Origin: Gammaproteobacteria bacterium
Lineage (GTDB): Bacteria > Pseudomonadota > Gammaproteobacteria > GCA-001735895
Assembly (NCBI GenBank): GCA_029864065.1
Contig: JAOTUD010000258.1
Span: 1-5,254 of the forward strand
Reading direction: 5' to 3'
Length of the DNA stretch: 5,254 nucleotides
Of the stretch, positions 4,856 to 5,254 are shown piece after piece. The position numbers were made by a program, and so were the translations under genes. The notes under the pieces are model-generated. The model was not told the DNA's origin and did no database searches. It worked only from the letters and a program-made list of their open reading frames with translations. The stretch's first letter is position 1, and each line of letters opens with the position of its first letter.

Positions 4856-5254
4856 CTATTGATTGTCAGCCGCTTCCGGCTTCGCCTGCGGATTCATCGT
4901 GGACATCATTTCGGTCCATTGCTGGTAAAATTGCTCGTACTGCTTGGGATCCATGATGCCCTGCTGATTCGGCATCGCACCCGGCGTGCCCGGAGCACCC
5001 TGCTGCCCGGGCATGTGCGGCATCATGCCCGTTGGCGGCATGCCCGGCATCTGCGGCATCCCCGGCATCATGCCCGTTGGCGGCATGCCCGGCATCTGCG
5101 GCATCCCGGGCATCATGCCTGTCGGCGGCATGCCCGGCATCTGCGGCATCCCCGGCATCATGCCCATCGGCGGCATGCCCGGCATCTGCGGCATCCCGGG
5201 CATCATGCCCATCGGCGGCATGCCCGGCATCTGCGGCATGCCCGGCATCTGCGG
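4856..5254 (-). CDS. Met/Pro/Gly-rich repeat protein, C-terminal part (runs off right edge)
   Basis: The frame stays open to the window edge, so the N-terminus, including any signal peptide, is missing. The visible 132 residues begin with at least five copies of a 15-residue unit (PQMPGMPP[M/T]GMMPGM), each with five or six Met, five Pro and three Gly and no charged residue. Then comes a hinge (HMPGQQGAPGTPGAMPNQQG) and a non-repetitive tail with a likely helix (DPKQYEQFYQQWTEMMSTM) ending AADNQ. Repeats of this kind are flexible or polyproline-like and surface-exposed; Met clusters can bind Cu(I), but that is only a possibility here. The ATG at 5248 lies inside the repeat and is unlikely to be the true start. 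Downstream is the lipoprotein gene. Function unknown. Confidence 0.78.
   Translation of the reverse strand, partial: PQMPGMPQMPGMPPMGMMPGMPQMPGMPPMGMMPGMPQMPGMPPTGMMPGMPQMPGMPPTGMMPGMPQMPGMPPTGMMPHMPGQQGAPGTPGAMPNQQGIMDPKQYEQFYQQWTEMMSTMNPQAKPEAADNQ
5021..5245. repeat. 45-bp tandem repeat, five full units
   Basis: Units begin at 5021, 5066, 5111, 5156 and 5201 (CATCATGCC on the plus strand) with nearly identical sequence. The array degenerates at 5246, where the next copy departs. Alternate units differ at a silent position (CCCCGG versus CCCGGG before CATCATG), giving a 90-bp higher-order period, and a Thr-to-Met change separates the three left units from the two right ones. The length is in frame, so copy-number change would keep the gene open. 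Confidence 0.9.

Noticed and set aside
5021..5254. CRISPR-like array
   Set aside because: The 45-bp units are directly adjacent, in frame and translated, with no spacers; this is a protein-coding tandem repeat.

Overview
The window most likely comes from a sulfur-oxidising gammaproteobacterium (moderately high GC, Pseudomonadota-style Shine-Dalgarno sites, and several families typical of thiosulfate/sulfur oxidisers). The best taxonomic clue is a SoxK-like SoxXA-binding protein beside several exported thioredoxin-fold, rhodanese and DsrE-like proteins. No core sox gene (soxXYZAB/CD) lies inside the window, so this is either the flank of a sox locus or a detached accessory cluster.

Layout: positions 1-2593 are one block of six genes on the minus strand, read right to left. 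They are a small secreted two-cysteine protein (2593-2396), an exported rhodanese (2344-1685), an exported SoxS/SoxW-like thioredoxin (1613-1113), an exported DsrE-like protein overlapping its 3' end, a 79-residue cytoplasmic protein (617-378), and an exported alpha/beta-hydrolase of the DUF3530 type that overlaps the previous stop and runs off the left edge. A 371-bp divergent intergenic region (2594-2964) holds an AT-rich stretch with a TATAAT box, an AT-rich near-palindrome and a small hairpin. On the plus strand follow a protein with two thioredoxin domains (2965-4041) and the SoxK-like gene (4069-4374), 27 bp apart and probably co-transcribed. A bulged GC-rich hairpin (4388-4424) separates these from a convergent minus-strand pair: a small lipoprotein (4841-4434) and, upstream of it, the 3' part of a Met/Pro/Gly repeat protein built on a 45-bp tandem repeat that runs off the right edge.

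Working together (inference): all but one of the proteins in the divergent cluster carry signal peptides, and most carry redox or persulfide-type cysteines (CGYC, CPYC, CPEC, a rhodanese loop with two Cys, a single DsrE-type Cys). This fits a periplasmic sulfur-handling set that keeps Sox-type carrier proteins reduced or moves sulfane sulfur between carriers. The lipoprotein/Met-repeat pair looks like a separate transcription unit of unknown role. All family assignments were made by reading motifs, without database searches.
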